From contig NZ_CP160388.1 in NCBI RefSeq assembly GCF_040732315.1, positions 3,562,501 to 3,626,500 on the forward strand: a stretch of 64,000 nucleotides of DNA, read 5' to 3'. The translations under genes and the position numbers were made by a program. This stretch comes from Oryzisolibacter sp. LB2S. GTDB lineage: Bacteria > Pseudomonadota > Gammaproteobacteria > Burkholderiales > Burkholderiaceae_C. Shown one piece after another: positions 36,492 to 46,307 of the stretch; the stretch's first letter is position 1; each line of letters starts with the position of its first letter. The notes under the pieces are model-generated. The model worked only from the letters and a program-made list of their open reading frames with translations, had not been told where the DNA came from and searched no databases.

Positions 36492-38174
36492 CTATTTTTT
36501 GTCGCGCAGCTCGCGCCGCAGGATCTTGCCCACGGGGGTCTTGGGCAGCTCGGTGCGGAACTCGACGATCTTGGGCTGCTTGTAGCCCGTGAGGTTGGTG
36601 CGGCAGTAGTCGCGCACCTGCTCCTCGGTGAGCGCCGGGTCTTTCTTGACGATGACGAGCTTGACGGCCTCGCCCGTCTTCTCGTCGGGCACGCCGACGA
36701 CGGCGCATTCGAGCACGCCGGGGATCAGCGCCACCACGTCCTCGACCTCGTTGGGATAGACGTTGAAGCCGCTGACCAGCACCATGTCCTTCTTGCGGTC
36801 GACGATCTTGAAGTAGCCGCGCTCATCCATGATGCCGACGTCGCCGGTCTTGAAGTAGCCGTCCTCGGTCATGACCTTGGCGGTTTCGTCGGGGCGCTGC
36901 CAGTAGCCGGCCATGACCTGCGGGCCCTTGATGGCAATCTCGCCGGGCCTGCCGCTCGCGGAGATGTCCTGCCCCTCGTCGTCGAGGATGCGCATGTACG
37001 TGCTCGGGATCGGCACGCCTATGGTTCCCGAGAACTCCGTGGCCGTGACCGGGTTGCAGCTGGCCGAGGGGCTGGTCTCGGACAGGCCATAGCCCTCGCA
37101 GATCGGGCAGCCGGTCTTCTTGAGCCACAGCTGCGCCACGGCCGCCTGCACGGCCATGCCGCCGCCCACCGACACCTTGAGGTGGCTCCAGTCCACCTTG
37201 CCGAAGTCGGGGTGGTTGGCCAGGCCGTTGAACAGGGTGTTGACGGCCGGAAAGCTGTGGAAGCGGTGCTTGGACAGCTCCTTGAGCACCGCGGGCAGGT
37301 CGCGCGGGTTGGGGATGAGGATGTTCTTGCCGCCCGTACGCATGAACAGCATCATGTTCACGGTGAAGGCGAAGATGTGATAGAGCGGCAGCGCGCACAC
37401 GGCCGTGGGCTGCTCGCCGGCCGGTATCTTGGACATGACGGGCGAGTTCCAGGCCTCGGACTGCAGCACGTTGGCGATCACGTTGCGGTGCAGCAGCACG
37501 GCGCCCTTGGAGACGCCCGTGGTGCCGCCCGTGTACTGCAGCAGGGCGATGTCATCCGGCCCGAGCTCGGGCTGCATGAGCCGCGCACCCGCACCCTTGG
37601 CCAGCGCGTCGTTGAAGCGCACCGCGCCCGGCAGCTGGTAGGGAGGCACCAGCTTCTTGACATTGCGCACCACGTAGTTGACGAGCATGCCCTTGAGAAA
37701 GCCCATCCGGTCGCCCATGGCGCACAGCACCACATGCCTGACGCCGGTGTTGGCGATGCAGGCCTGCAGCGTGGCGGCGAAGTTCTCGACGATGACGATG
37801 GCCTTGGCGCCCGAATCCTTGAGCTGATGCTCGAGCTCGCGCGGCGTGTACAGCGGATTGACGTTGACGACCACGAAGCCCGCGCGCAGCACGGCGGCGA
37901 CGGCAATCGGGTACTGCGGGATGTTGGGCATCATCAGCGCCACGCGATCGCCACGGGCCAGGCCCAGACCCTGCAGATAGGCCGCCAGCTGCCGGCTCAG
38001 CGCATCGGTCTCGGCGTAGCTGATGTTCTTGCCCATGAAGCTGTAGGCCGTGCGGTCCGCGTAGTCGCGAAACGCCTGTTCCATGAGCTGCACCAGCGAC
38101 CGGTACTGCGTCGGGTCAATGTCGGCAGGAACCCCCTGCGGATAGGCGGCCAACCATGGTCGATCACTCATCAT
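36492..38174 (-). CDS. fadD: Long-chain fatty acid CoA ligase
   Basis: Activates long-chain fatty acids to acyl-CoA at the inner membrane for beta-oxidation. 560 residues, the FadD length. Adenylate-forming motifs: P-loop LQYTGGTTGVSKGAVL (about 213), CEGYGLSETSP (about 360), and the hinge TGDVGIMDERGYFKIVDRKKD (quoted in part, about 448) with VNPLYTPRELEHQL upstream. ATG at 38174 or 38171; both fit the GAGGAG ribosome site. It is separated from pntB by a terminator, so it has its own promoter. Confidence 0.95.
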   Translation of the reverse strand: MMSDRPWLAAYPQGVPADIDPTQYRSLVQLMEQAFRDYADRTAYSFMGKNISYAETDALSRQLAAYLQGLGLARGDRVALMMPNIPQYPIAVAAVLRAGFVVVNVNPLYTPRELEHQLKDSGAKAIVIVENFAATLQACIANTGVRHVVLCAMGDRMGFLKGMLVNYVVRNVKKLVPPYQLPGAVRFNDALAKGAGARLMQPELGPDDIALLQYTGGTTGVSKGAVLLHRNVIANVLQSEAWNSPVMSKIPAGEQPTAVCALPLYHIFAFTVNMMLFMRTGGKNILIPNPRDLPAVLKELSKHRFHSFPAVNTLFNGLANHPDFGKVDWSHLKVSVGGGMAVQAAVAQLWLKKTGCPICEGYGLSETSPSASCNPVTATEFSGTIGVPIPSTYMRILDDEGQDISASGRPGEIAIKGPQVMAGYWQRPDETAKVMTEDGYFKTGDVGIMDERGYFKIVDRKKDMVLVSGFNVYPNEVEDVVALIPGVLECAVVGVPDEKTGEAVKLVIVKKDPALTEEQVRDYCRTNLTGYKQPKIVEFRTELPKTPVGKILRRELRDKK

Positions 38175-38203
38175 CCCGTCTCCTCGTCTGTTCTGTTGGA
38201 TAC

Positions 38204-38236
38204 AAAAAAACCGTGCCAGAGAATCTAGCACGGTCG
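38204..38236 (-). terminator. Rho-independent terminator after pntB
   Basis: Minus-strand stem ACCGTGC/GCACGGT followed by seven Ts, about 30 bp past the pntB stop. Confidence 0.85.
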
Positions 38237-38263
38237 TGCTTTTTTGGCGAGGATTATGCCGCG

Positions 38264-39676
38264 TCAGAGTTTGAGCGCGGTCAGCACCTCGTCAAGCATC
38301 TTCTTCGCGTCGCCAAACAGCATGCGGTTGTTCTCCTTGTAGAACAGCGGGTTGTCCACGCCCGCGTAGCCCGAGGCCATGGAGCGCTTCATGACGATGG
38401 AGTGGCGCGCCTTCCAGACCTCGAGCACCGGCATGCCGGCGATGGGGCTGTTCGGGTCCTCCATGGCGCTCGGGTTGACGATGTCGTTGGCGCCAATGAC
38501 CATCGCCACGTCGGCCTCGGGAAACTCCTCGTTGATCTCGTCCATCTCCATCACGATGTCGTAGGGCACCTTGGCCTCGGCCAGCAGCACGTTCATGTGG
38601 CCGGGCATGCGGCCGGCCACGGGGTGGATGGCGAAGTGCACCTCCACGCCCTTCTCGCGCAGCGTCTGGGTGATCTCGTACACCGTGTGCTGCGCCTGGG
38701 CCACGGCCATGCCATAGCCGGGCACGATGATCACGCGCTTGGCCTCGCGCAGCATCTCGGCCGTCTCCTGACTGCCGATCGGCACGACCTCGCCCTGCGG
38801 CTCGGCGGCGTCACCCTTCTTGGCCGGCGCGCCGCCGCCCGAGCCGAAACCGCCAGCGATCACGCTGATGAAGTTGCGGTTCATGGCGTTGCACATGATG
38901 TAGGACAGGATGGCACCCGAGGAGCCCACGAGCGCACCGGTGACGATGAGCAGGTCGTTGCTGAGCATGAAACCCGTGGCCGCGGCCGCCCAGCCCGAGT
39001 AGCTGTTGAGCATGGAGACCACCACCGGCATGTCGGCACCGCCGATGGCCATGACCATGTGGATGCCGAACAACAGCGCGATCACCGTCATCACGATGAG
39101 CGGCAGCATGCCGGCCTGCACGTCATGGGCGGCCAGGAATTCACGGCCGAACCAGATCACGACCAGCAGCGCGGCCAGGTTGAGCCAGTGACGCGCGGGC
39201 AGCAGCAGCGGCTTGCCGCCGATGCGCCCGGCCAGCTTGCCGAAAGCGATCAGCGAGCCCGAGAAGGTGACCGCGCCGATCAGAATGCCGACGTAGATCT
39301 CCACCTCGTGGATGGTCTTTTCCGCCCCGGTGAACTGCACCGAGGTGTCGACATAGCTGGCAAAGCCCACGAGGCAGGCCGCCAGACCCACCAGGCTGTG
39401 CATGAGGGCCACGAGTTCGGGCATCTGCGTCATCTTCACGATGCGGGCGGCGTACAGGCCAATGCCGCCGCCGACCACCAGTGCGCCCACGATCCAGGCG
39501 TAGCCGGCGGCGGTGACGCGGGGGCCGAAGACGGTGGCCAGCACCGCCAGCGTCATGCCGATGATGCCCAGCCAGTTGCCCCGGCGCGAGGTTTCCGGGT
39601 TGGACAAGCCCCCCAGGCTCATGATGAAAAGTATGGCGGCCCCCAGATAGGCCACCGTTGCAAGGCTTTGCGACAT
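38264..39676 (-). CDS. pntB: NAD(P) transhydrogenase beta subunit
   Basis: Proton-translocating transhydrogenase subunit passing hydride between NADH and NADP+. 470 residues: about eight or nine membrane helices in residues 1-270, then the NADP-binding domain III with [16 protein letters not shown] (about 315), [15 protein letters not shown] and [15 protein letters not shown] at 39676 has AAGGAG 8 nt upstream. It follows pntA by 24 nt. Confidence 0.97.
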   Translation of the reverse strand: MSQSLATVAYLGAAILFIMSLGGLSNPETSRRGNWLGIIGMTLAVLATVFGPRVTAAGYAWIVGALVVGGGIGLYAARIVKMTQMPELVALMHSLVGLAACLVGFASYVDTSVQFTGAEKTIHEVEIYVGILIGAVTFSGSLIAFGKLAGRIGGKPLLLPARHWLNLAALLVVIWFGREFLAAHDVQAGMLPLIVMTVIALLFGIHMVMAIGGADMPVVVSMLNSYSGWAAAATGFMLSNDLLIVTGALVGSSGAILSYIMCNAMNRNFISVIAGGFGSGGGAPAKKGDAAEPQGEVVPIGSQETAEMLREAKRVIIVPGYGMAVAQAQHTVYEITQTLREKGVEVHFAIHPVAGRMPGHMNVLLAEAKVPYDIVMEMDEINEEFPEADVAMVIGANDIVNPSAMEDPNSPIAGMPVLEVWKARHSIVMKRSMASGYAGVDNPLFYKENNRMLFGDAKKMLDEVLTALKL

Positions 39677-39700
39677 GTTGTTATCTCCTTGTCGTTGTTC

Positions 39701-41302
39701 TTATTTGCGGAACATGGCCAGCATGCGGCGCGTGACCGCGAAGCCACCGAACATGTTCACGGCCGTGAGCACCAGGGCGGCAAACGCCAGCCATTGGATC
39801 AGGCCGTCGGGCCGACCGTCCGCGCCCGCCCCCGGCGGCGCGATCTGCACCAGCGCGCCGATGGCGATGATGCTGGAGATGGCGTTGGTCACGCTCATGA
39901 GCGGCGTGTGCAGCGCCGGGGTGACGTTCCACACCACCATGTAGCCGATGAAGCAGGCGAGCACGAACACCGTGAAATGCCCGAGGAAGGCGGCCGGCGC
40001 ATAGGCGCCGATGAGCCAGAACAGCACGGCGCCGATGGCAAACACCACCGTCAGCGCGGTGGCCGACATGGGTGCGGGCGCGCCATGGGCGGATTTCTTC
40101 TCGGCCACGGGCGCGGCCGCGGCCTTGGGCGCGGGCGCGGGGGGCTGTTTCAATGGCGGTGCGGGCCAGGTGACGGCGCCGTCCTTGATCACCGTGAGGC
40201 CACGGATGGCGTCGTCCTCCATGTTCACCAAGGCCTGGCCGTCCTTGGCCTTGCACAGCTCCTCCATCAGGCGCAGCAGGTTGGTCGCGTACAGCGTGGA
40301 GGACTGCTTGGCCAGGCGCGAGGCGAGATCGGTGTAGCCGATGATGGTCACGCCGTGGCGCACCACGGCCTCACCGGGCACGGTGAGCTCGCAGTTGCCG
40401 CCCTGCTCGGCCGCCATGTCGACGATGACGCTGCCGGGCTTCATGCTCTGCACCATCTCGGCGGTGATCAGCTTCGGAGCCGGCTTGCCCGGAATCAGCG
40501 CCGTGGTGATGATGATGTCGGCGTTCTTCGCCTCGGTGGCGTACATCTCGCGCTGCGCGGCCTGAAAGCCTTCGCTCATCACCTTGGCGTAGCCGCCGCC
40601 GCCCGAGCCCTCTTCCTCGTAGTCCACCTTGACGAACTCGCCGCCGAGCGACTTGACCTGGTCGGCCACCTCGGCGCGCGTGTCATTGGCGCGCACGATG
40701 GCGCCCAGGTTGGCCGCCGTGCCGATGGCCGCCAGGCCCGCGACGCCCGCCCCTGCGATGAACACCTTGGCCGGCGGCACCTTGCCCGCCGCCGTGATCT
40801 GCCCATTGAAGTAGCGGCCGAACGCGTTGGCCGCCTCGATCACCGCGCGGTAGCCAGAGACGCCCGCCGTGGAGGTAAGCGCATCCATCTTCTGCGCACG
40901 CGAGAGCGTGCGCGGCAGGCAGTCCATGGCCAGCACGGTGGCCTTTCTGGCCGCGAGCTGCTCCATGAGCGCGGGGTTCTGCGCGGGCCAGATGAAGTCG
41001 ATCAGCGTGCCGCCTTCGCGCATCAGCGCCACTTCGTCACTGCTGGGCGGACGCACCTTGAGCACGATGTCCGAGGACGCCCACAGGGCTGCTGCGCCAT
41101 CGACGATCTCGGCCCCGGCGGCACGGTAGGCGTCATCGCCGAAGTTCGCGGCCTCGCCGGCGCCCGACTCCACGGCCACCGTGAAGCCGAGCTTGATGAG
41201 CTTTTCCACCACGTCGGGCACGGTGGCAACGCGCTTTTCGAGCGGAAAGATTTCCCGCGGCACGCCTATGCGCTGCGGTTGCGGGCTGGGGTTGGTCTGC
41301 AT
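39701..41302 (-). CDS. pntA: NAD(P) transhydrogenase alpha subunit, undivided
   Basis: 533 residues: AlaDH/PNT N-terminal domain from [24 protein letters not shown]-binding domain I with [22 protein letters not shown] (about 168-188), [16 protein letters not shown], an Ala/Pro-rich linker around 385-400 and C-terminal membrane helices. It is a single PntA rather than the split PntAA/PntAB found in some bacteria. GAGGAG lies 7 nt before the ATG at 41302. Confidence 0.97.
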   Translation of the reverse strand: MQTNPSPQPQRIGVPREIFPLEKRVATVPDVVEKLIKLGFTVAVESGAGEAANFGDDAYRAAGAEIVDGAAALWASSDIVLKVRPPSSDEVALMREGGTLIDFIWPAQNPALMEQLAARKATVLAMDCLPRTLSRAQKMDALTSTAGVSGYRAVIEAANAFGRYFNGQITAAGKVPPAKVFIAGAGVAGLAAIGTAANLGAIVRANDTRAEVADQVKSLGGEFVKVDYEEEGSGGGGYAKVMSEGFQAAQREMYATEAKNADIIITTALIPGKPAPKLITAEMVQSMKPGSVIVDMAAEQGGNCELTVPGEAVVRHGVTIIGYTDLASRLAKQSSTLYATNLLRLMEELCKAKDGQALVNMEDDAIRGLTVIKDGAVTWPAPPLKQPPAPAPKAAAAPVAEKKSAHGAPAPMSATALTVVFAIGAVLFWLIGAYAPAAFLGHFTVFVLACFIGYMVVWNVTPALHTPLMSVTNAISSIIAIGALVQIAPPGAGADGRPDGLIQWLAFAALVLTAVNMFGGFAVTRRMLAMFRK

Positions 41303-41357
41303 GAGAGGTCTCCTCGAGTTTGGTAATCGTTATGCAGCGCCGGCAGCGCATGCCGCG

Positions 41358-42077
41358 TCAGGAACCCGGCGCGGCGAAGGGAAAGGGCGGAATGGCCAGA
41401 TAGCCATCCATCATGCCGGTGCTCACGCGCACGGCCCGGGCCAGGTCATGCCCCCATTGCAGGGCTGGACGGCCGGCGACCAGAAAATCTTCGTTTGTGC
41501 GCACGGGTGGTGTCAGCAGGCGCTGGTCGATCAAGGCATCCACCGTCACCATTGCGCCACTGGCCGTGGTGTAGTGATGGTGGATGTGCGAATGCGGTTG
41601 ACCCAGCGTCAACCCATGGGTCTGCAATGCCCGCGCAAAGGCGGGATGGTTCTGGTTCAGCCATTGCGTACCGTGCACCCAGCGCTTCAGACGCAGACAG
41701 TCCTGGCGCACGCGGCTGCCCGCGGTGACATCGTCAACAAACACACCCTGCTGGGGCGGGCAGCTGCCCGTCCAATGCACGGCGGGCTCACGCTCGTTGG
41801 TCCGGTTGGTCTGCACGCGCAGCACGGCCAGCAGCTGGCCCTGGGCCCCGCGCAGCGCCACCAGTCTGGTCTGCAGGCTGATCTGCCCGTTCGGTTCGGG
41901 CAGGAGCGTGACCGCTTCATTGGCAGTGTCCAGGCTCTCCCATGCGCCCTGCGGCAACACCAGGCGCGCACGACCTACGGGGTACTCCCATTGTTGCGCT
42001 GTCATGGGGGCACAGGCAGCCAGCGCTGCCGCAGCACAGGACAACAAGCAGCGGATGGCCAGTTTCTTCAGATTCAT
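41358..42077 (-). CDS. Hypothetical lipoprotein
   Basis: 239 residues; signal peptide MNLKKLAIRCLLSCAAAALAAC with lipobox LAAC (Cys22). The body begins APMTAQQWEYPVGRARLVLP; two cysteines (SCPPQQG, RQDCLRL) could form a disulfide, and a histidine run, HSHIHHHY (about 167-174), might bind metal. No family recognised. It lies 55 bp upstream of nothing related: pntA on one side, fbaA terminator on the other. ATG at 42077 has no clear ribosome site; an ATG at 42104 would add nine residues. Confidence 0.7.
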   Translation of the reverse strand: MNLKKLAIRCLLSCAAAALAACAPMTAQQWEYPVGRARLVLPQGAWESLDTANEAVTLLPEPNGQISLQTRLVALRGAQGQLLAVLRVQTNRTNEREPAVHWTGSCPPQQGVFVDDVTAGSRVRQDCLRLKRWVHGTQWLNQNHPAFARALQTHGLTLGQPHSHIHHHYTTASGAMVTVDALIDQRLLTPPVRTNEDFLVAGRPALQWGHDLARAVRVSTGMMDGYLAIPPFPFAAPGS

Positions 42078-42211
42078 GGGGGAGTCGGGCTTGGAAGATT
42101 CCATTTGCGCGCGCCGATGCAGTGGGCGCAGCTGACCATGAGCTTACATGAAGAACCCCCGCGCCCTGCCAGACAGGCGCCAGTTTGGTGCAGGCGCACA
42201 ACGCAGGTGCA

Positions 42212-42238
42212 AAAAAAGACCCGGCGGCTGCCGGGTCT
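42212..42238 (-). terminator. Rho-independent terminator after fbaA
   Basis: Minus-strand stem AGACCCGGC/GCCGGGTCT with loop AGCC and a run of seven Ts, 33 bp past the fbaA stop. Confidence 0.88.
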
Positions 42239-42270
42239 GTGTCGGTCACCGGGGACGCGCCCCAGGGGCA

Positions 42271-43335
42271 TCAGTTCACGAGCTGACGCAACTCGCCCGC
42301 GACGTAGCGCGCGGCCATCTGCTCGAGCGTGTGGCCCTTGATCTTGGCGCCCTGGCCTTCGCAGCCGAACTCGAGGTAGCGCTGCTTGCACACGGCCTTC
42401 GCGGCCTCGCGCGCGGGCTTCATCCATTCGCGCATGTCGAACTTGTCCGGGTTCTCATACTGGAACTTGCGCACCGCGCCCGTCATGGCCATGCGAATGT
42501 CGGTGTCGATGTTGATCTTGCGCACGCCATGCTTGATGGCCTCCTGGATCTCCTTGACCGGCACGCCATAGGTCTGCTTCATCTTGCCGCCGAACTGGTT
42601 GATGATGTCCAGCAGGTCCTGCGGCACGCTCGATGAGCCATGCATCACCAGGTGGGTGTTGGGAATGCGCGCATGGATTTCCTTGACGCGCGAGATGGCC
42701 AGCACGTCGCCCGTGGGCGGGCGCGTGAACTTGTAGGCGCCATGGCTGGTGCCGATGGCGATGGCCAGGGCGTCGAGCTGCGTGGCCTGGACGAAGCGCG
42801 CAGCCTCCTCGGGGTCGGTGAGCATCTGGCTGTGGTCGAGCTTGCCGACCGCGCCGATGCCGTCCTCCTCGCCGGCCTCGCCGGTCTCCAGGCTCCCCAG
42901 ACAGCCGAGCTCGCCCTCGACGGTGGCGCCGACCTTGTGCGCCATGGCCACCACTTCCTGGGTCACGCGCACGTTGTAGTCGAAGTCGGCCGGGGTCTTG
43001 CCGTCCTCCCTGAGGCTGCCGTCCATCATCACCGAGCCGAAGCCCAGGTTCAGCGCGCCCTGGCACACGGCGGGGCTGGTGCCGTGGTCCTGGTGCATGA
43101 CCAGCGGAATGTGCGGATAGGCCTCGGCGGCGGCGGCGATCAGGTATTTGATGAAGCTCTCGCCGGCGTATTTGCGCGCGCCGGCGCTGGCCTGCAGGAT
43201 GACGGGGGCGCCCACCTCATCGGCGGCGGCCATCACGGCCTGCACCTGCTCCAGGTTGTTGACGTTGAAGGCGGGGATTCCATAGCCGTTGTCGGCGGCA
43301 TGGTCGAGCAGTTCGCGCATCGAGACGAGAGGCAT
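42271..43335 (-). CDS. fbaA: Class II fructose-bisphosphate aldolase
   Basis: Zn-dependent cleavage of fructose 1,6-bisphosphate in glycolysis and gluconeogenesis. 354 residues of the class II CbbA type; zinc and active-site pieces [13 protein letters not shown] (His 81/84 region), [23 protein letters not shown] (about 193) and VMHGSSSVP with [12 protein letters not shown]. Starts ATG at 43335. Upstream neighbour pyk lies 126 bp away on the same strand and may be co-transcribed. Confidence 0.96.
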   Translation of the reverse strand: MPLVSMRELLDHAADNGYGIPAFNVNNLEQVQAVMAAADEVGAPVILQASAGARKYAGESFIKYLIAAAAEAYPHIPLVMHQDHGTSPAVCQGALNLGFGSVMMDGSLREDGKTPADFDYNVRVTQEVVAMAHKVGATVEGELGCLGSLETGEAGEEDGIGAVGKLDHSQMLTDPEEAARFVQATQLDALAIAIGTSHGAYKFTRPPTGDVLAISRVKEIHARIPNTHLVMHGSSSVPQDLLDIINQFGGKMKQTYGVPVKEIQEAIKHGVRKINIDTDIRMAMTGAVRKFQYENPDKFDMREWMKPAREAAKAVCKQRYLEFGCEGQGAKIKGHTLEQMAARYVAGELRQLVN

Positions 43336-43461
43336 GGGGTGAATCCGTTCGAGGGTTGAGAAAACGCGGCGGTAACCGCTTGGTAACCGCCGATTCTAAC
43401 CACCCCACCCCCAGGCCCCGCGGCGCCCCACGGGCGCGTCCTGCGCGTCGGCCTCACGGGC

Positions 43462-44904
43462 TCACGGTGCCCGGCAGATCTTGAGCATGTTGGTACCGCC
43501 GGGCTGGCCCATGGGCTCGCCGCAGGTGATCACGTACAGGTCGCCCTGCTGCACGATGTTGCGCATCTTCAGATGGCTCTCGGCCTGGGCCAGGGCCGTG
43601 TCGCGGTCGGCGCTGGTGTCCATGAGCAGCGGGCGCACGTTGCGGAACATGGCCATGCGCCGCTGCGTGGCGATCTTGGGCGTGAGCGCGTAGATCGGGA
43701 TGTGGATGCGGTGGCGGCTCATCCACAGTGCCGTGGAGCCGCTGTCGGTCATGGCGACGATGGCCTTGGCGCCCAGGTGGTGCGCCGTGAACAGCGCCCC
43801 CATGGCCACCGACTGGTCGACGCGGCCCACGGTCTGGCCCTCGAAGTCGGCATCGCGGTCTGGGTCCTCGGCAGCCTCGGCCACGGCGCAGATCTTGGCC
43901 ATCTCCTCCACCGTCTCCAGCGGGTATTTGCCGGCGGCGGTCTCGGCGCTGAGCATCACGGCGTCGGTGCCGTCGAGCACGGCGTTGGCCACGTCGCTGA
44001 CCTCGGCACGCGTGGGCACGGGGTTGGTGATCATGCTCTCCATCATCTGCGTGGCGGTGATCACGACCTTGTCCATGTCGCGCGCCATGCGGATCATCTT
44101 CTTCTGCAGCGCGGGCACGACGGCGTTGCCCACCTCCACGGCCAGGTCGCCGCGCGCGACCATGATGCCGTCGGAGACGCGCAGGATTTCCTCCAGGCGC
44201 GGAATGGCCTCGGCGCGCTCTATCTTGGCGATCAGGCCGGGCCTGTGGCGGAACTCGGCCGCCGCCACGTTGCACAGCTGGCGCGCCATCTCCATGTCGG
44301 TGGCGTTCTTGGGGAAGCTCACGGCCACGTAGTCGGCCTGGAAGCTCATCGCGGTCTTGATGTCCTCCATGTCCTTGGCCGTGAGAGCCGGCGCCGTGAG
44401 GCCGCCGCCCTGCTTGTTGATGCCCTTGTTGTTGGACAGCTCGCCGCCAATCGTCACCGTGGTGTGCACGGACTCGCCGCGCACCGCGTCCACCTTGAGC
44501 ACGATGAGGCCGTCGTTGAGCAGCAGCGTGTCGCCCGGCTTCACGTCGCGCGGCAGCTCCTTGTAGTCGAGGCCCACGCCCTGCAGGTCGCCGGGCTCGG
44601 TACGCGAGGCATCGAGCACGAAGGACTGGCCCGCCTCCAGCATCACCCGCCCCTCGGCAAACTTGCCCACGCGGATCTTCGGGCCCTGCAGGTCAGCCAT
44701 GATGGCCACCTCGCGGCCCGCGCGCTGGGAGGCCTCGCGCACCATGGCGGCACGCTCCACATGGTCACGCGCCGTGCCGTGGCTGAAGTTCAGCCGCACC
44801 ACGTTCACGCCGGCGGCGATCATGCGCTCGAGCAGCAGCGGGTCGCTGGACGCGGGGCCCAGGGTGGCGACGATCTTGGTGGCGCGGCTGCTTCGCATGT
44901 TCAT
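43462..44904 (-). CDS. pyk: Pyruvate kinase
   Basis: Last step of glycolysis, PEP plus ADP to pyruvate and ATP. 480 residues; TKIVATLGPASSDP (9-22), NFSHGTARDHVERA, FVLDASRTEPG, the active site IAKIERAEAIPRLEEIL (about 223) with VARGDLAVEVG, and TATQMMESMI. ATG at 44904 has AGGAA 6 nt upstream. The operator-like inverted repeats at 44927-44975 lie in the leader. Confidence 0.97.
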   Translation of the reverse strand: MNMRSSRATKIVATLGPASSDPLLLERMIAAGVNVVRLNFSHGTARDHVERAAMVREASQRAGREVAIMADLQGPKIRVGKFAEGRVMLEAGQSFVLDASRTEPGDLQGVGLDYKELPRDVKPGDTLLLNDGLIVLKVDAVRGESVHTTVTIGGELSNNKGINKQGGGLTAPALTAKDMEDIKTAMSFQADYVAVSFPKNATDMEMARQLCNVAAAEFRHRPGLIAKIERAEAIPRLEEILRVSDGIMVARGDLAVEVGNAVVPALQKKMIRMARDMDKVVITATQMMESMITNPVPTRAEVSDVANAVLDGTDAVMLSAETAAGKYPLETVEEMAKICAVAEAAEDPDRDADFEGQTVGRVDQSVAMGALFTAHHLGAKAIVAMTDSGSTALWMSRHRIHIPIYALTPKIATQRRMAMFRNVRPLLMDTSADRDTALAQAESHLKMRNIVQQGDLYVITCGEPMGQPGGTNMLKICRAP

Positions 44905-45160
44905 GGCGGGTTCCTGAAGTCCGTTCGATGTAATCGGGTTTCCATTTTTGCACAGAAAGCGTTACATCAAACGCTGTCGTGGTCACGCCGACCCGGACTG
45001 CTGCGGGCGCGCAACGCGCCGGCGGGGGCCATTCCACGAGGGAGAGAACGGTCCCGGCCTGGGCGCCCCGGAATGACTGATATTCCGCCGTACCCGGGTT
45101 TCATGGTCGGCCCGCCAGCGTGCGCCGCATGGCGCGCGGGCGGAGCGCCGCGCCTGGCGC
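44905..45160. promoter_or_regulatory. Intergenic region upstream of pyk
   Basis: 256 bp without a gene. It carries a perfect inverted repeat AGCGTT-N6-AACGCT (44958-44975) and, overlapping it, GATGTAA (44927-44933) paired with TTACATC (44962-44968). Both lie 23-71 bp before the pyk start and look like repressor sites. The rest is GC-rich spacer. Confidence 0.45.
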
Positions 45161-46141
45161 TCACTCGAGCGTGATTTTGGCGTTCTTGATGATCGGGCCC
45201 CACTTGGCCCGTTCCTGGGCGATGAACTTGCCGTAGGCCTCGGGCGTGCCACCGGCGACGATGCCGCCGCTGCCCTCGATCATCTGGCGGATGTCGCTCT
45301 GCTTGAGCGCCTCGTTGACGGCCTGGTTGAGCCTTGCGATCACGGCGTCGGGCGTGCTCGCGGGCGCGATCATGCCCAGCCAGTTGTACGACTCGAAGCC
45401 CTTGATGCCGGCCTCGTCCAGCGTGGGCACGTCGGGCAGCACCTTCAGGCGCTTCTTGCTCGAGACGGCCAGCGCGCGGATCTTGCCGGCCTGGATCGAG
45501 GGCAGCGCCGCGTAGCCCATCTCGAACATGAAGGCCAGGTGCCCGCCCATGAGGTCGGTGGCCGCCAGCGCCCCACCCTTGTAGGGCACGTGGGTCATCT
45601 CGGTCCTGGTGTCGTAGGCCAGCAGCTCGGCCGAGAGGTGATGCGCGCCGCCCACGCCCGAGGAGCCGTAGCTGAGCTTGCCCGGATTGGCGCGTGCGAA
45701 GTCCACGAGTTCCTTGACGCTCTTGAAGCTCTGATTGGGTGCGATGGTGAGAAACAGCGGCGCCTCCTCGATGAGGATGATGGGCTTGAACGCCTTCTCG
45801 GCGTCGTAGGGCATCTTCTTCATCAGCATGGGGTTGGTGACCAGCGGCGCGGGCGAGCCAAAGCCGAAGGTATGGCCGTCCGTGGCCTTGGCGATCACGT
45901 CGGTGCCGGTCACGCCGCCGGCGCCGCCACGGTTGTCCACGATGACCGGCTGGCCCAGCACCTTGCCCAGCGCATCGGCAATCTTGCGCGCACGCGTGTC
46001 GGCAAAGCCGCCGGCCGCATAGGGCACGATGAGCCTGACGGTTCGGGTGGGCCAGGCCTCCTGCGCGTGTACGGCCGGGCTGGGGAGCAGCGCCGCGAGC
46101 AGCAGGGCACGGCGGGGCAGGGACAAGGGTGCGTGGGGCAT
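45161..46141 (-). CDS. Bug-type (tripartite tricarboxylate) periplasmic binding protein
   Basis: 326 residues; signal peptide ending VHAQ (about 27), then the Bug/TctC fold with VRLIVPYAAGGFADTRARKIADAL, QPVIVDNRGGAGGVTGTDVIAKA, YGSSGVGGAHHLSAELL and a C-terminal helix. These proteins bind carboxylic or related small ligands for TctAB-type carriers, but no tctA/tctB lies near, as for most such orphan genes in Burkholderiales. Ligand unknown. Confidence 0.9.
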   Translation of the reverse strand: MPHAPLSLPRRALLLAALLPSPAVHAQEAWPTRTVRLIVPYAAGGFADTRARKIADALGKVLGQPVIVDNRGGAGGVTGTDVIAKATDGHTFGFGSPAPLVTNPMLMKKMPYDAEKAFKPIILIEEAPLFLTIAPNQSFKSVKELVDFARANPGKLSYGSSGVGGAHHLSAELLAYDTRTEMTHVPYKGGALAATDLMGGHLAFMFEMGYAALPSIQAGKIRALAVSSKKRLKVLPDVPTLDEAGIKGFESYNWLGMIAPASTPDAVIARLNQAVNEALKQSDIRQMIEGSGGIVAGGTPEAYGKFIAQERAKWGPIIKNAKITLE

Positions 46142-46221
46142 GGCGCCATCTCCTGGGTAAGACCGGCCCGCAGCAGGCCGCAGCGGCGCCCATTGTGCGC
46201 CTTTGCCCTGCGCCGCGCATC

Positions 46222-46284
46222 TCTCAAATTGATAGCTGCTTGCGCTTCATCCATAAGCCATGGAGGCATTTTTCATATAAAAAC
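46222..46284 (-). repeat. AGCTAT-type dispersed repeat, copy 13
   Basis: Minus-strand reading TGCCTCCATGGC, 24 nt, AAGCGCAAG, CAGCTATCAATTTGAG. One of the best-conserved intergenic copies. Confidence 0.82.
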
Positions 46285-46307
46285 CTCGACCGACATCCGG
46301 TCGGCGG

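Noticed and set aside
38156..41326. 1056-codon plus-strand open frame
   Set aside because: It is antisense to pntB and pntA; its text is rich in His, Arg and Gly with no fold pattern. A by-product of GC-rich codon use.
46142..46307. A riboswitch or SAM leader before metE or after the Bug gene
   Set aside because: metE is transcribed away from this gap; only repeat copy 13 is found there.
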